This document shows, piece after piece, positions 35,667 through 44,110 of a DNA stretch of 64,000 nt (positions are counted from its first letter, which is position 1; every line of letters begins with the position of its first letter). The DNA lies in assembly GCF_020103695.1 (NCBI RefSeq), contig NZ_JAHXBF010000001.1, positions 744,001-808,000 on the forward strand, read 5' to 3'. Origin of the DNA: Hyalangium versicolor. Lineage in GTDB: Bacteria > Myxococcota > Myxococcia > Myxococcales > Myxococcaceae. The notes beneath the pieces were generated by a model. The model worked only from the letters and a program-made list of their open reading frames with translations. It searched no databases and had not been told where the DNA came from. The position numbers were made by a program, and so were the translations under genes.

Positions 35667-36305
35667 TCACTTGTCCTTGAAGGACGCCGGCTCCTTGCCG
35701 GTGATGCCCTTGAGCGCCGCCACCGCCGCCGCCGCCGCCGCGTCGATCTCCGCCTCGTCGCCCGCCATGTAGAGCCGGCCGAAGGCGCCGTACGGAGTGA
35801 CGTCCACCAGCTTCACGTTGGCCGCCTTCTCCGCCTCATTGGCCGCCAGCGCCGCGTACGCCGCGGGCTCGCACTCGAGGATGAAGAGCGACTGGCCGGG
35901 CTCGATCATCGAGCCGAAGCGGATCTTGTCGAGGATCATCGCGTGCATCGGCTCGATGCCGCGGATGATGGTGTTGGAGACCAGCTTCGGCTTGATCCGA
36001 TCCTCTTCCTTGGCCTCCAGGTGGTTGAGGATGGCGTCTCCGGCGCTGCGCACCTCGCCCTTGTCCTCATGGTGGACCTCGAGCATCCCATAGGCACGCT
36101 CGACCACCAGGGTCGCCGGGTGAACACGGGTCGTCTTGAGGGCCGTGTCGATGAGGCCGTGGATGGCCATGCCGGGGGCGATCTCCACGAAGATGGAGGC
36201 CACGTAGGGCACGGGGAAGTAGCCGCGGCACGTGGTGCAGATGTGCGCGGCCAGCTGCGGCTGCAGTGAGTCGAGGAAAACGAACGCCCGGAGCGACGTG
36301 GCCAA
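35667..36305 (-). CDS. Tandem-BMC-domain shell protein, gated double-stack type (BMC-T, CsoS1D/HO_5816-like)
   Basis: Two permuted BMC domains: [17 protein letters not shown] ... [19 protein letters not shown] and [20 protein letters not shown] ... [21 protein letters not shown] choose a TTG at 36305: it sits 4 bases after GGGAGGG and gives [12 protein letters not shown], matching the start I remember for Haliangium HO_5816. A second TTG at 36350 would add 15 residues unlike the family. The [10 protein letters not shown] loop has a Cys23-X2-Cys26 pair absent from HO_5816 as I recall it. This is the first gene of the operon; such trimers stack as gated pores for larger metabolites. Confidence 0.9.
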   Translation of the reverse strand: MATSLRAFVFLDSLQPQLAAHICTTCRGYFPVPYVASIFVEIAPGMAIHGLIDTALKTTRVHPATLVVERAYGMLEVHHEDKGEVRSAGDAILNHLEAKEEDRIKPKLVSNTIIRGIEPMHAMILDKIRFGSMIEPGQSLFILECEPAAYAALAANEAEKAANVKLVDVTPYGAFGRLYMAGDEAEIDAAAAAAVAALKGITGKEPASFKDK

Positions 36306-36398
36306 AAGACCCTCCCGGTACAGCCGGTAGAGGTGGGCTGCTATAGCCAACCCAACACTTCGTTGACAAGCGCCGTCTGGAGTGGCGGTAAAGATGGC

Positions 36399-37028
36399 AT
36401 GTCACGCCATCTGCTCCTGATTTCCCTCTTGTTCGGACTCTCCTCGGCTGCGCAGACAGATTCCGAGCAAGGCACCGAAGTATTTTCCACCCCTGTCGAG
36501 AGAACCTACTACCAAGGCGGGAGGACGCCTTTCTGGCTGCCCCGCCAGGCCTTTCTCGGCACCTACCTGAGGGGTGGAGTGGTGACCCCCGTGCCGCGCC
36601 TGCAGTGGGAGTTCACCTTCTACGAGCAGCGCAAGGACACGCTGGTGGTGCTGGTGGAGGGGGGCCCGGGGTACTCGGTTGCCCGGCCGGACACGGCCGT
36701 GGAGGGGTTCGATGTGCCCTTCAACTCCTTCTACGAGAACACCGCCCAGATCGGGTTGGGCTACCGCCAGCAGACGCTGGGCGGGCTGCACTGGGGGTTC
36801 CAGGTGACAGGCGGCCCGCTCTGGTACGGGGGCCACCTGACCCACTTGCCGGACGAGCGCTACACCGTCGGGTTGATTGAAGGGCGGCTTCAGGTGGGCC
36901 GCCAGTTCGGAAGCATTGTCCTGGGGGGGGCCATCGGGTATGGCGAGCCCTTCAACTTCAAGCGCCGCAGCGTGGTGAGGCCCTTCGCGGGTGGATTCCT
37001 CCTGGGCGTGTTCGCGGACTGGCGTTGA
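36399..37028 (+). CDS. Predicted secreted/outer-membrane beta-barrel-like protein (209 aa)
   Basis: The ATG at 36399 is chosen because it yields a clear signal peptide ([16 protein letters not shown]), whereas the earlier in-frame start at 36333 lies in the divergent gene's leader. The mature part is rich in Gly, Tyr, Phe and alternating hydrophobic residues ([40 protein letters not shown]), as in small outer-membrane barrels, and ends in hydrophobic-aromatic LGVFADWR. It is divergent from the microcompartment operon, with a 93-base gap holding TTGACA at 36363-36368. Family not recognised. Confidence 0.65.
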   Translation: MSRHLLLISLLFGLSSAAQTDSEQGTEVFSTPVERTYYQGGRTPFWLPRQAFLGTYLRGGVVTPVPRLQWEFTFYEQRKDTLVVLVEGGPGYSVARPDTAVEGFDVPFNSFYENTAQIGLGYRQQTLGGLHWGFQVTGGPLWYGGHLTHLPDERYTVGLIEGRLQVGRQFGSIVLGGAIGYGEPFNFKRRSVVRPFAGGFLLGVFADWR

Positions 37029-37148
37029 CACGGGGGTGTCGCCTATGACCACGGGGCGGAGCGCAGGACCTGCGGGGGTGACCTTGCCAGGTCTCTGGGC
37101 TGCTGCGTAACGTGCGGAGTCATCCCTCGGAGTCAAGGGAGTATCGAA

Positions 37149-38423
37149 GTGGCATTGACCACAGAAGCGTTCGGTTTGACCGATGTCGGCCGTAAGCGCC
37201 AGCACAACGAAGATGCGATGCTGGTGGATCCGCAGTTGGGTCTCTACATCGTCGCGGACGGTATGGGCGGCCACGCCGCGGGAGAGGTAGCCAGCGCTCG
37301 GGCCACTGAGGTGGTCAAGCAGCACATCACCGCCAACAAGCATCTGCTGAAGGATCTGGCGACCAACCCGTCGCAGGACAGCCGTGCGGCGGCGGCGGCG
37401 CTGGTGGAGGTCGCCATCCAGCGGGCGTGCGCGGACATCTACCGCATGGCCATGGCGGACGCGGCCAAGCGCGGCATGGGCACCACGTTCGTGTGCCTGG
37501 CGCTCAGCGGGAACAAGGGTGTCATCGGTCACGTGGGAGATTCGCGCGTGTACCTGGTGCGCCACGGCCAGTGCCACCGGCTCACCGAGGATCACACCCT
37601 GGTGGCCGCGCAATTGAAGGCCGGGACGATCACCAAGGAGCAGGCGGCCAGCTCGCAATACCGCAACGTCATCACCCGCGCGGTCGGCATCCAGGAGTCC
37701 GTGCAGGTGGACACCCTGATCGTCGACCTGATGCCCGGGGACGTCTTCGTCCTCTGCTCGGACGGCCTGCACGGCTACGTCGAGGATGAAGAGTACCTGC
37801 CGATGGTGAGCTCGGTGGCCGCGGGCGATCTGCCCAAGAAGCTCATCGACACGGCCAACGAGCGCGGCGGCAAGGACAACATCACCGCCGTGGTGGTGAA
37901 GGTGGCCGGCGACGGCGCGGTGGCCAGCGAGGAGACGAGCGAGGCGCAGTCGCGCATGGAGGCGCTGCGGAAGATCCCGCTCTTCCGCCACCTCACGTAC
38001 AAGGAGCAGACGGCGGTGCTGTCCATCGCCACCACGCGCACGTTCCCCGCGGGCCGGGAGATCGTCGTCGAGGGCCAGCCGGGCGAGGAGCTGTTCGTCG
38101 TCATTCGCGGCCGGGTGGTGATCGAGAAGAACGGCGTGGAGATCGCGGAGCTGCGCGCCGGTGGACACTTCGGCGAGATGGGGCTCATCGACAACGCGCC
38201 GCGCTCGGCGACGGTGCGCGCCACCGAGCCCACGCGGACCATGGTCATCTCCCGTCCGGACCTGATGAGCCTCATGAAGCGCGAGTCCATCCTCGCGGTG
38301 AAGATGCTCTGGAGCTTCGTGCAGGTGCTGTCGGACCGGCTTCGCGCGACGAACTCGGAGCTCAGCGAGGCGCGCCAGGAGCTGGCGGTGGCGCAGTCCG
38401 TCCAGCCCTTCGCCGAGGAGTGA
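37149..38423 (+). CDS. PP2C-family protein phosphatase with C-terminal cyclic-nucleotide-binding domain
   Basis: The GTG at 37149 gives 424 residues. Residues ~5-255 are a complete PP2C (PPM) phosphatase: NEDAMLVDPQLG, VADGMGGHAAGEVAS, GMGTTFVCLALSG, GHVGDSRVYLVR, CSDGLHGYVED and GKDNITAVVVK, with metal-binding Asp residues in place. Residues ~270-390 are a cNMP-binding fold (IPLFRHLTYKEQTAVLSIAT, VEGQPGEELFVVIRGRVVI, GGHFGEMGLIDNAPRSATVR). The pairing suggests a Ser/Thr phosphatase controlled by cAMP or cGMP-like ligands, fitting myxobacteria, which have many Ser/Thr kinases. Confidence 0.93.
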   Translation: MALTTEAFGLTDVGRKRQHNEDAMLVDPQLGLYIVADGMGGHAAGEVASARATEVVKQHITANKHLLKDLATNPSQDSRAAAAALVEVAIQRACADIYRMAMADAAKRGMGTTFVCLALSGNKGVIGHVGDSRVYLVRHGQCHRLTEDHTLVAAQLKAGTITKEQAASSQYRNVITRAVGIQESVQVDTLIVDLMPGDVFVLCSDGLHGYVEDEEYLPMVSSVAAGDLPKKLIDTANERGGKDNITAVVVKVAGDGAVASEETSEAQSRMEALRKIPLFRHLTYKEQTAVLSIATTRTFPAGREIVVEGQPGEELFVVIRGRVVIEKNGVEIAELRAGGHFGEMGLIDNAPRSATVRATEPTRTMVISRPDLMSLMKRESILAVKMLWSFVQVLSDRLRATNSELSEARQELAVAQSVQPFAEE

Positions 38424-38429
38424 GCGGGC

Positions 38430-38699
38430 TCAGGCGGGCCGGGCCTTGGGAGTGGCCTCGGCCTGCTTGCGCAGGACGAACGCGGTGATGCGGGCCAGGG
38501 AATCCAGGTTCTCTGGCACCACCTCCGCGTCGTCGACGGTGATGCCGAACTCGGACTCGAGGAAGGTGAGCAGCTCGAGCACGCCCGTCGAGTCGATGAG
38601 GCCCGAGTCGATCAGGGAGGTGTCCTCGCCCAGCACGAAGTCCTCACCCGGGTAGAACTGGGTGGTGATGAACTGCCACAGCGCGCGATGGATCTCCAT
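38430..38699 (-). CDS. Acyl carrier protein
   Basis: The ATG at 38699 gives 89 residues. The phosphopantetheine site is GLIDSTGVLELLTFLE, with Ser at the usual DS position, followed by EFGITVDDAEVVPENLDS and the ACP third-helix pattern. It starts 20 bases after the ligase gene and is the last gene of a five-gene minus-strand operon. It would carry the acyl or aminoacyl unit activated by the ligase. Its 3' end meets the phosphatase gene convergently (6-base gap). Confidence 0.88.
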   Translation of the reverse strand: MEIHRALWQFITTQFYPGEDFVLGEDTSLIDSGLIDSTGVLELLTFLESEFGITVDDAEVVPENLDSLARITAFVLRKQAEATPKARPA

Positions 38700-38719
38700 G
38701 GCCCTGTCCTCCTTGGCTG

Positions 38720-40276
38720 TCAGCTCAGGTCGGTCTTCTTGATCTTCCCGGTGCTCGTCTTCGGCAGGTTCGGGACGAGCTGGAAGTACCGGGGCACCGC
38801 GTGGGGCTCCAGGTTGCGCAGGCACGCGCGGTGGAGATCCTTCTCGGTGACGGCGGCGCCCTGCTCGAGCACCACGAAGGCCTTCACGGCCTGGCCGAGC
38901 GTCGCGTCCGGCACGCCGATGACGGCGGTCTCCTTCACGCCCGGGATGTTCATGAGCGTGGATTCGACTTCCTTGGGCGCCACCTTCTCTCCGCGGGACT
39001 TGATGATGTCGTCCATGCGCGCCACGAAGTAGACGTAGCCCTCCGCGTCCATGCGGCACAGGTCTCCGGTGTAGAGGATGGACTCGCCTGGGAGCGGGCC
39101 TGGCTTGAGGCGCTCGGCGGTGGCGGCGGGCTTCTCCCAGTAGCCGCGCATCACCGTGGGGCCCCGCACGACGAGTTGGCCCACCTGGCCCGAGTCCAGG
39201 CGCTGGCCGTTCTCGTCCACCACCCAGACTTCCGTGTTGGGGATGGGGATGCCCACGCTGCCGGGCTTGCGATCGAGATCCTCGGGCGGCAGGTACGTGC
39301 AGCGCTTGCACTCGGTGAGTCCGTACATGGAGTAGATGCGGCTCTGGGGGAAGAGTTCCCGGAGCATCTGGATGTGCTTGGGCGAGAGCGCCGCCGCGGT
39401 GTTCGTGACGAAGCGCACCCGGGAGAAGTCCTGGTTCCACAGGCCCCTCATCTCCGAGAGGATCGAGAACACGGTGGGCACGCCAGGGAAGCCCGTCACG
39501 CCCTCCTGCACGATCTTCAGCAGCACCCGGGCGGGGAAGGCGAAGGAGCGCTCCAGCACGAGCCTCGCGCCCACGCGTGCGGTGAGGATGAGCTGGTAGA
39601 GGCCGTAGTCGAACGCGAGCGGCAGCACGTTCAGCACCACGTCGTCCTCCACCATCCGCAGGTAGCTGGAGATGGAGGTGGCGGCGGCGAACATGTTGCG
39701 GTGGGTGAGCATGACGCCCTTGGGCTCGCCGGTGCTGCCCGAGGTGTAGATGATGGCCGCCAGATCCAGGTCGATGGAGCGGCGAGTGGGAGGGAAGGAG
39801 GGGGACTCGTCGGCGAGCGCCTTGTCCCAGGCCGTGAGGGGCACGGGGCCCTCCACCAGCGGAGTGGGCAGGGGGCCGGAGATGATGACGGAGCGCAGGT
39901 GGCGCGTGCGCGTCATGGCGGAGAGGAACTCGGTGGACAGGCGGCTCTCGGAGATGAGCGCGACGGCACGGCAGTCGTTGAGGTACCAGGCCAGCTTGTC
40001 GGCCCGCGTCTGCGCGTTCACCATCACCACGACCGCGTTGGCCTTGAGCACGGCCCAGAAAGAGATGGCCGCCTCAGCGGTGTTCTCCGCGAAGACGACG
40101 ACGCGATCGCCTCGGGCGACGCCGCGCCTCACGAGGGCATGCGCCAGGGCATTGGAGCGGTGCTCCACATCGGCGTAGGTCAGCCGCTGTTCTCCACACA
40201 CGAGCGCCCCCTTGCTCGGGAGCCTGTGCGCGGAGTGGTGGAGGAAGTCGTGCAGCAGGGGAACAGCTTCGTTCAT
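38720..40276 (-). CDS. AMP-forming acyl/aminoacyl ligase (ANL superfamily)
   Basis: The ATG at 40276 overlaps the asparagine synthase stop by 4 bases; a longer frame upstream is not family-like. The product has 518 residues with YTSGSTGEPKGVMLTHRN (A3), VLPLAFDYGLYQLIL, YGLTECKRCTYL (A5), LYTGDLCRMDAEGYVYFVAR (A7) and the C-terminal Lys in KTSTGKIKKTDL (A10). It adenylates a carboxylic acid and presumably loads the adjacent carrier protein. It resembles carrier-protein ligases of exosortase-associated and surface-polysaccharide loci. Substrate not predictable from sequence. Confidence 0.9.
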   Translation of the reverse strand: MNEAVPLLHDFLHHSAHRLPSKGALVCGEQRLTYADVEHRSNALAHALVRRGVARGDRVVVFAENTAEAAISFWAVLKANAVVVMVNAQTRADKLAWYLNDCRAVALISESRLSTEFLSAMTRTRHLRSVIISGPLPTPLVEGPVPLTAWDKALADESPSFPPTRRSIDLDLAAIIYTSGSTGEPKGVMLTHRNMFAAATSISSYLRMVEDDVVLNVLPLAFDYGLYQLILTARVGARLVLERSFAFPARVLLKIVQEGVTGFPGVPTVFSILSEMRGLWNQDFSRVRFVTNTAAALSPKHIQMLRELFPQSRIYSMYGLTECKRCTYLPPEDLDRKPGSVGIPIPNTEVWVVDENGQRLDSGQVGQLVVRGPTVMRGYWEKPAATAERLKPGPLPGESILYTGDLCRMDAEGYVYFVARMDDIIKSRGEKVAPKEVESTLMNIPGVKETAVIGVPDATLGQAVKAFVVLEQGAAVTEKDLHRACLRNLEPHAVPRYFQLVPNLPKTSTGKIKKTDLS

Positions 40277-42288
40277 GGGAGAGCCCTCAAGGGGAGAGGC
40301 AGCAGGTCTGTCAGCGAGCCGTTGCGCAGGGCAGGGCTCCGCTCCGGATCGCGGCGGACCAGTTGGAAGTGGAGGAGCTGGGTGGACAGCACGCCGAGCA
40401 GCGCCATGTTGTCCGCGTTGGAGAGCGGACCCCGGCCCGCCTCGGTCAGGCACTTGCGCCAGAGCAGCTCCACCGCGCGTGGATCGAACAGCCCGTTGTC
40501 GTCGAGCGCGGGCTCGGAGAGCAGGGCCTCCACCCACTCGCGCGCGGCGGGCTCCACGAAGCAGCTGGCGTCCGGGGTGCGATAGGGCTGCTTCTTGCGC
40601 TCCAGGATTGCGGGTGGCAGCAACTCGCGGCCAGCGCGCTTGAGCACGTGCTTCTCGTCCAGTCCGCGCAGCTTGAAGGAGGGAGGCAGCGTCGCGGCCA
40701 GCGCGATGACGTTCGCGTCGAGGAAGGGGAAGCGTCCCTCCACGGAGTTGGCCATGAGCACCCGATCCCCTTGCGAGGACAGCAGGTAGCCGGAGAGCAG
40801 GGTGCGCATCTCCAGGTACTGGTCCTGCGCGAGTGCGCCCCAGCGGCCGAACTCCTCCGGGAGCGAGCTCCGCAGGCGGTCGATGGCGCTCTGTCCTTTG
40901 AGGGTTTCCCGGAGCGCGGGGCTGAAGAGGCGCTTGAGGGCCGACGTGGAGTGCCACCGCGGCGCGTGCGAGAACCCCGGCTCCTGCCAGCCCGCGAGGT
41001 TGCGTCCGAAGAAGCGCCGCGCCATGGCGGACTCGGAGACAGGAGAGCGTGCCAGGTACGGGTAGAGCCTCTCGAGCAGTCTCGGCCGGAGCGTGGAGTG
41101 GGGCTGCCGCGCCCAGAAGCGGCGCACCTTCGCCTCGCGGAAGAGATCGTAGCCGGCGAAGACTTCGTCAGCGCCCTCGCCGGTGAGGACCACCTTGAGC
41201 CTGGATTCCTTCACCAGCCGCGAGAGCAGGAACAGAGGCACCGGCCCGGTGCGCAGCAGCGGCCGCTCGGTGTGCGCGATCACGTGCGGGAAGGCCTGGG
41301 CGATATCCGCTCGCGAGACCAGGAGCTCCCGGTGCTCGCTGCCGATCCGCTGGGCCACGAGCCGCTGGTATTTCGTCTCGTCGAACTCCGCGTCGGTGAA
41401 GCGCAGGGAGAAGGTGAAGAAGGGGCCTGAGACCCTCTGGCGCCCCATCGCCGCGATGAGCGAGCTGTCCAGGCCTCCCGACAGGTAGCTGCCCACGGGC
41501 ACGTCCGCCCGCGTCACCTGGTACTTCACGGCCTCCCGGAGCGCCTGGCCCACGGCGTCGGCGGCCTCCTGGAGGGAGCCTCGGAAGGGCTCCACCTCCG
41601 GTGGGAAGCGGGGCCGCCAGTAGCAGTGGTCCTGCACGGGATGGCCGGCGCGGTAGATGCGCGTGTGGCCGGGCTCCAGCTCGGTGATGCCTCGGAACAC
41701 GGTCTGCGGAGCGACGGTCGTCCAGAAGGTGAAGGTCTCATCGAGCCCCACGGGATCCAGCTCGCGCGGCAGGGAGGGCTCCGCGGCGAAGATCGCCTTC
41801 ACCTCGCTGGCCAGGTAGAGCCTCCGCTCGTGGACACAGAGGTAGAGGGGCCGGATGCCCATGGGATCCCGTGACACCACGAGCCTGCGCTCGCGCGCGT
41901 CCCATACCGCCACGGCCCACTGGCCGTTGAAGCGCTCGAAGGCCGCGGGCCCCCAGCGCTCATAGGCCTGCAGCACCACCTCGGTGTCGCAGCGCGTCCG
42001 GAAGTGGTGCCCCTGCGCCTCCAGCTCCGCGCGCAACTCCACGTGGTTGAAGATCTCGCCATTGAAGACGAGCCACACCGTGCCCGAGGCGTTGCCCAGG
42101 GGTTGCTGTCCGCCCGCCGGATCCACGACGGCCAGCCGCGTGTGGGCCAGTCCGGTCCTCAGGTCCCGGAAGAGGCCGGAGGCATCCGGTCCCCGATGTT
42201 GCAGGGCTGCCGCCATCCGGCTGAGTTGATCGATGGTTGGTGGTGCCATGCCCTCTTCGAGCGAGAACATTCCCGCGATTCCGCACAT
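40273..42288 (-). CDS. asnB: Asparagine synthase (glutamine-hydrolysing), AsnB family
   Basis: The 671-residue protein has the Ntn glutaminase domain with Cys2 (MCGIAGMFSL), RLAVVDPAGGQQPL, FNGEIFNHVELR and CDTEVVLQAYERWG, then the synthetase PP-loop GSYLSGGLDSSLIAAM, LTGEGADEVFAGYDLF and the ANSVEGRFPFLD motif. It transfers glutamine ammonia to an adenylated carboxylate. In this operon it is more likely to amidate a pathway intermediate than to supply free asparagine, an inference from the carrier-protein context. It follows the NadE-like gene by 2 bases and overlaps the ligase. Confidence 0.92.
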   Translation of the reverse strand: MCGIAGMFSLEEGMAPPTIDQLSRMAAALQHRGPDASGLFRDLRTGLAHTRLAVVDPAGGQQPLGNASGTVWLVFNGEIFNHVELRAELEAQGHHFRTRCDTEVVLQAYERWGPAAFERFNGQWAVAVWDARERRLVVSRDPMGIRPLYLCVHERRLYLASEVKAIFAAEPSLPRELDPVGLDETFTFWTTVAPQTVFRGITELEPGHTRIYRAGHPVQDHCYWRPRFPPEVEPFRGSLQEAADAVGQALREAVKYQVTRADVPVGSYLSGGLDSSLIAAMGRQRVSGPFFTFSLRFTDAEFDETKYQRLVAQRIGSEHRELLVSRADIAQAFPHVIAHTERPLLRTGPVPLFLLSRLVKESRLKVVLTGEGADEVFAGYDLFREAKVRRFWARQPHSTLRPRLLERLYPYLARSPVSESAMARRFFGRNLAGWQEPGFSHAPRWHSTSALKRLFSPALRETLKGQSAIDRLRSSLPEEFGRWGALAQDQYLEMRTLLSGYLLSSQGDRVLMANSVEGRFPFLDANVIALAATLPPSFKLRGLDEKHVLKRAGRELLPPAILERKKQPYRTPDASCFVEPAAREWVEALLSEPALDDNGLFDPRAVELLWRKCLTEAGRGPLSNADNMALLGVLSTQLLHFQLVRRDPERSPALRNGSLTDLLPLPLRALP

Positions 42289-42290
42289 GC

Positions 42291-43280
42291 TCAGCCCTCC
42301 CGGACTGGCTGGACGAGCAGGGGAGGCTCGTGCAGGTAACGGGTGGAGCGCCGCTTGGCCTCGATGTCCCGGTAGACGGCGACCACCTGCCTCGGCGTCA
42401 GGCCGAGCGCGCTCGCGGTCTCGTCCTCCGGCACGCCGTGGTCATGGGCATAGAGGCACAGATCCATCTGCGCGTACGGCAGCGAGAAGAAGAACTCCTC
42501 TTGGGTCTGTGGCAGCGAGAAGGTGTCCGTGGTGGGCGGGCGGCGGCGGACTTCTTCCGGGATGCCCAGGCACTCGGCCAGCGCGTACACCTGGGTCTTG
42601 TACAGGTGCGCGATCGGCTTGAGGTCCGCCGCACCGTCGCCCTGCTTCACGAAGAAGCCCTGGTCGTACTCCAGCCGGTTCGGGGTACCCACCACGGCGC
42701 GGTGCAGGCGATCCGCGTGGTAGTACTCCAGCAGCTTGCGCACGCGCTGCTTGAAGTTGGTGGCCGCCACCAACTGGAGGTAGGCGCTCGCTGGTAGCCG
42801 GCTCGTGTGTCGTGTGCCGCCCGGCTCCTGCACGGTGAGCTGGAAGATGTTGAGGCGCTCTCCCTCGAGAAACGGTGGCAGCGACAGCTTGCAGCGCCAC
42901 CCCTTGCCGTATTCGGGGAAGACCTGGCGGATGGCCTCCTCCTGGCGCCGGTAGCAATTCAGCCCCTCGAGCGCGGGAGTGATGTCCTCCACCAGCGTCT
43001 CCACGCCCAGGGTGTTCGCCACCTCCCGGCCCAGGCGGAGCGCGTCCTCCGAGCTGTCCCGCTCGGGCATGAGGAGCGCGAGCACCCTGTCGGCCCCGAG
43101 CGCACGGACGCAGAGCGCCGTCACGACCGCGCTGTCCACCCCGCCGGAGACTCCCACCACGACTCCGCGTCGGCGCAGCGTGCCGAGCACCTGGGTTCGG
43201 ATGGCGTGGGTGATCTGCTCCACGACGGCGGGAGCGTCGATGGCAAGCGACTGCGCAGAGATCATGGAGGGTCTCTTCAC
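42291..43280 (-). CDS. nadE: NAD+ synthetase (NadE) family ATP-dependent amide-forming enzyme
   Basis: The GTG at 43280 overlaps the acyltransferase stop (GTGA); the ATG at 43265 is the alternative. The core has the PP-loop VVVGVSGGVDSAVVTALCVR, VGTPNRLEYDQGFFVKQGDG and the Gly/Asp metal site DLKPIAHLYKTQVYALA. There is no nitrilase domain, so ammonia must come from outside, perhaps from the AsnB partner. The sequence between ~110 and 165 is longer than in E. coli NadE. Whether it makes NAD+ or amidates another adenylated acid in this operon cannot be settled from sequence. Confidence 0.85.
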   Translation of the reverse strand: MKRPSMISAQSLAIDAPAVVEQITHAIRTQVLGTLRRRGVVVGVSGGVDSAVVTALCVRALGADRVLALLMPERDSSEDALRLGREVANTLGVETLVEDITPALEGLNCYRRQEEAIRQVFPEYGKGWRCKLSLPPFLEGERLNIFQLTVQEPGGTRHTSRLPASAYLQLVAATNFKQRVRKLLEYYHADRLHRAVVGTPNRLEYDQGFFVKQGDGAADLKPIAHLYKTQVYALAECLGIPEEVRRRPPTTDTFSLPQTQEEFFFSLPYAQMDLCLYAHDHGVPEDETASALGLTPRQVVAVYRDIEAKRRSTRYLHEPPLLVQPVREG

Positions 43281-43957
43281 TCGGTGGTGGCCCTGGCTTC
43301 GGTGATCGGCTTCGAGTCATCCCCGAGCGGGGACTCGTAGGCAGAGGCCTCCTCCGGGACGCGCAGGGGTGCTCCCTCGTTGAACAGGTCGGGCTGCTCT
43401 CCAGGGCGGAGGTCGTTGCGTTCCGGCCTGACTGTCCCAGACGTGCTGGAGGGCTGGGCACGAGGCTGCGATGCGCGTGCGCGATCTTCAGCGGAGACAC
43501 GCCGTCCCGTCTCCCGCTCATACGCCTCCACGGGATTCGTGAGCGTCGTCACCACTCGGGCCGGGACACCGAAGACCACCGTGCCCGCCGGCACGTCTCG
43601 CACCACCACGGAGTTGGAGCCCACCACGGCGAAGTCACCGATGTGGACCGGGCCCAGGATGCGAGCCCCTGAACCGATGCGCACGTAGTCCCCGATGATG
43701 GGAACCTGCTCGTGGCCCTTCATGCCTCCCACGGAGATGAAGGGCGACAGCACGCAGTGGCGGCCAATGCGCGAGCGTGGATGGAGGAAGATGCCGATGC
43801 CGCCGTAGCCGAGCACCGTGCCCTCGCCGATCTCCGCGTCCGCCGGGAGGTAGGCGTTGTAGAGGACGAGCCCCAGCTTGCGCACGATGCGCGCGGCGAA
43901 GGGCATACGCCACCGCGTCAGCCTCCGTCCGAGGCTCCACAGGGTTGATGCGTCCAT
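43277..43957 (-). CDS. Left-handed beta-helix acyltransferase, serine acetyltransferase-like
   Basis: The ATG at 43957 (MDASTLWSLGRRL) is preferred to an upstream frame start. The product has 226 residues. After a basic helical start, residues ~45-150 carry hexapeptide repeats (IGEGTVLGYGGIGIFLHP, SRIGRHCVLSPFISVGG, IGDYVRIGSGARILGPVHIG, FAVVGSNSVVVRDVPAGTVV), ending in FGVPARVV, typical of CysE/NeuD-type acyltransferases. The last ~60 residues are a disordered, charged tail. It is the first gene of the ligase/ACP operon, so it probably acylates the small molecule or sugar made there. Confidence 0.83.
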   Translation of the reverse strand: MDASTLWSLGRRLTRWRMPFAARIVRKLGLVLYNAYLPADAEIGEGTVLGYGGIGIFLHPRSRIGRHCVLSPFISVGGMKGHEQVPIIGDYVRIGSGARILGPVHIGDFAVVGSNSVVVRDVPAGTVVFGVPARVVTTLTNPVEAYERETGRRVSAEDRARASQPRAQPSSTSGTVRPERNDLRPGEQPDLFNEGAPLRVPEEASAYESPLGDDSKPITEARATTE

Positions 43958-44110
43958 GTCCGAGTCCCCCCAACGACTCGGGCAAGGTAGGGGCCGACCC
44001 CCGGGACACAAACCGCCCTCAAGGAGGCAGTCAGGGTTCGAGGACGCACAGATCGGCCGGGACGGATTGTCCGAACGTCCAAGCCCTCGGTCCGCCTGGC
44101 TTCACACTCC

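Noticed and set aside
32620..36305. Classical Pdu or Eut microcompartment
   Set aside because: No diol dehydratase, ethanolamine ammonia lyase, glycyl radical enzyme or phosphotransacylase in the window.
37021..37043. Hairpin at the end of the beta-barrel gene as a terminator
   Set aside because: Only a 5-bp stem (GACAC/GTGTC) with a bulge, overlapping the stop codon and lacking a T-run.
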